64,000 bases of DNA. It comes from an uncultured Prevotellaceae bacterium (GTDB lineage Bacteria; Bacteroidota; Bacteroidia; Bacteroidales; Bacteroidaceae). The DNA lies in the NCBI GenBank assembly GCA_900316575.1, contig ONDJ01000002.1:220141-284140 (forward strand). Direction: 5' to 3'. Each line of letters begins with the position of its first letter. Within the stretch, counting starts at the first letter, position 1. Positions 63,036-64,000 of the stretch are shown here, in pieces. The position numbers were made by a program, and so were the translations under genes. The notes beneath the pieces were generated by a model. It worked only from the letters and a program-made list of their open reading frames with translations. It had not been told where the DNA came from and did not search any database.

Positions 63036-63207
63036 TCTTCGGGATGGGCTGCGCGATACTGATCTTTCTTGTATTGCTCTACGCTGTCGGGGCCGAAGTT
63101 CATCTTCTTGGGGTCGAGGGCTGCACTGATGGTATTACTACGCATGAAGCAGCAGGTGACGTGTTTGATAAGTTGCGGACCATTTTCCCAGGGCACTGCG
63201 TCAGGGC
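63023..63207 (-). pseudogene. Remnant of the 3' end of an unknown gene
   Basis: The leftward frame reads LSPDAVPWENGPQLIKHV, then CCFMRSNTISAALDPKKMNF and EQYKKDQYRAAHPEEFKD before a stop. It has no start and runs into the stop region of the second BspA-like gene in another frame. It looks like the tail of a real protein that I do not recognise; an internal ATG could give a 40-residue product. Confidence 0.4.
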
Positions 63208-64000
63208 TTAGCGCACGTACATCTTGCGGCTTGTGCCGTCGCTGTAGCGCACAATGACGATGCCGTGCTGTGGCTCGGCAATGCGCTGGCCTTGCAGGTT
63301 GTAGTAGCCTACGATGGTTTCAGAAGAACTTATCGTTGGAGTCTGTATGCTTGTTAGATCTGTCTCCACTATATTGCTGAAATCACTCCAAGGTGCTAAA
63401 GCTCTGTAAGCACTTGCACTACCAGAAGGAACATAGAGGGTAACAGAAGAATAGGGTACATTTTCAAAAGCACTTGTACTACAATTATATTCAGAGGGTT
63501 TCATTTTGCAGGCTGTGATGCTCGTTAAGCCAGTGCAGTTATAGAACGCATAGCCTCCAATGCTCGTGACGGACGAGGGGATGGTGATGCTCGTTAAGCC
63601 TGTGCAGCCAGAGAACGCAAGGCTTCCAATGCTCGTGACGGACGAGGGGATGGTGATGCTCGTTAGGCCAGTGCAGCCAGCGAACGCAACGTATCCAATG
63701 CTCGTGACGGAGGAGGGGATGGTGATGCTCGTTAGGCCTTTGCAGCCTTCGAACGTCCTTTCTTCAATGCTCGTGACGGACTCTGGGATGGTGATGCTTG
63801 TTAGGCCAGTGCAGTATTGGAACGCACCGCCTCCAATGCTCGTGACGGACGAGGGGATGGTGATGCTCGTTAGGCCAGTGCAGCCAGAGAACGCATCGTC
63901 TCCAATGCTCGTGACGGACGAGGGGATGGTGATGCTCGTTAAGCCAGTGCAGCCTTCGAACGCAGAGCTGTAGATGCTCTTGACGGACGAGGGGATGGTG
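63208..64000 (-). CDS. BspA-type leucine-rich repeat protein, N-terminus beyond the window
   Basis: The frame is open to the right edge. At least seven 23-residue LRR_5 repeats are present, almost identical at DNA level (69-bp period), followed by the same TACKMKPSEYNCSTSAF segment as the first gene and an intact tail, GYYNLQGQRIAEPQHGIVIV to KMYVR. The tail resembles the C-terminal domains by which Bacteroidetes proteins are secreted or anchored. Gene conversion between the two paralogues is likely given their similarity. Confidence 0.88.
   Translation of the reverse strand, partial: TIPSSVKSIYSSAFEGCTGLTSITIPSSVTSIGDDAFSGCTGLTSITIPSSVTSIGGGAFQYCTGLTSITIPESVTSIEERTFEGCKGLTSITIPSSVTSIGYVAFAGCTGLTSITIPSSVTSIGSLAFSGCTGLTSITIPSSVTSIGGYAFYNCTGLTSITACKMKPSEYNCSTSAFENVPYSSVTLYVPSGSASAYRALAPWSDFSNIVETDLTSIQTPTISSSETIVGYYNLQGQRIAEPQHGIVIVRYSDGTSRKMYVR

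Noticed and set aside
62388-63973. Long plus-strand reading frames full of VTDEGMVMLVKPVQP
   Set aside because: Antisense shadows of the 69-bp leucine-rich repeats; the minus frames carry a signal peptide and the LRR_5 consensus.

Overview
The window is chromosomal DNA of a Bacteroidales bacterium, most likely Prevotellaceae-like; I cannot fix the genus. The reasons are the many promoters of the Bacteroidetes type (TTTG, about 20 nt, TAnnTTTG), the near absence of Shine-Dalgarno sites, and family-specific genes (DUF4294, DUF4836, DUF3256, OstA-like, BspA-type leucine-rich repeat proteins, acid-rich lipoproteins). Almost all of it is housekeeping sequence. I see no tRNA, rRNA, CRISPR array, complete insertion sequence or prophage.

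Layout. 1-6844 (leftward): a truncated S41 protease and its partner, then aconitase, isocitrate dehydrogenase and citrate synthase in one operon that makes 2-oxoglutarate, followed by a DEDDh exonuclease. 7132-8681: a surface-type lipoprotein whose C-terminus looks like the variable region of a diversity-generating retroelement, and a cupin lipoprotein. 8804-11726: waaA and gltX. 11886-15932: a tight operon of a dolichol-phosphate-mannose-synthase-like enzyme, dihydroorotase, a free-standing MetH activation domain and a membrane phosphoesterase. 16030-16490: a probable structured non-coding RNA of unknown family. 16580-21930: TolB-like protein, outer-membrane protein, two sister lipoproteins, a decayed AT-rich patch with an orphan glycosyltransferase and gene remnants, and an RlpA-like protein. 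22370-30553: guaB followed by two PpiC/SurA chaperones, an OstA-like protein and mutL, an envelope-biogenesis run. 30586-37133: DUF4294 protein, uvrA, DUF4836 lipoprotein and a lone FtsX-like permease. 37286-40294: an Lrp regulator divergent from metY, then cysK, a sulfur amino-acid locus with a palindromic operator. 40585-48490: a transmembrane Ser/Thr kinase, lipoprotein, SRPBCC protein, pyrE, GH27 alpha-galactosidase, radical SAM protein and tilS. 48516-54480: DUF721 and recF, a TPR protein, ribH and a large MscS channel. 54828-61645: FAD dehydrogenase, panB, HAD phosphatase, mltG, two small exported proteins and a GH109-like oxidoreductase. 62090-64000: two BspA-like repeat proteins, the first having lost its C-terminal tail by frameshift.

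The most unusual signal is in the gaps between genes. Four intergenic arrays consist of short palindromes repeated with a period of 22 bp (18510, 22020, 54564 and 62933), and a fifth has a 23-bp period (47125). Unit sequences differ between loci, although two loci share a core. Other small repeats are a GC-rich palindrome in four copies, an 80-bp element that carries the promoter (one copy at guaB, a tandem set before the GH109-like gene), and three MITE-like inverted repeats. The other strong observation is the adenine-substitution codon pattern at the end of the 7132-7857 gene; no reverse transcriptase or template repeat lies in the window, so any cognate retroelement must be elsewhere.
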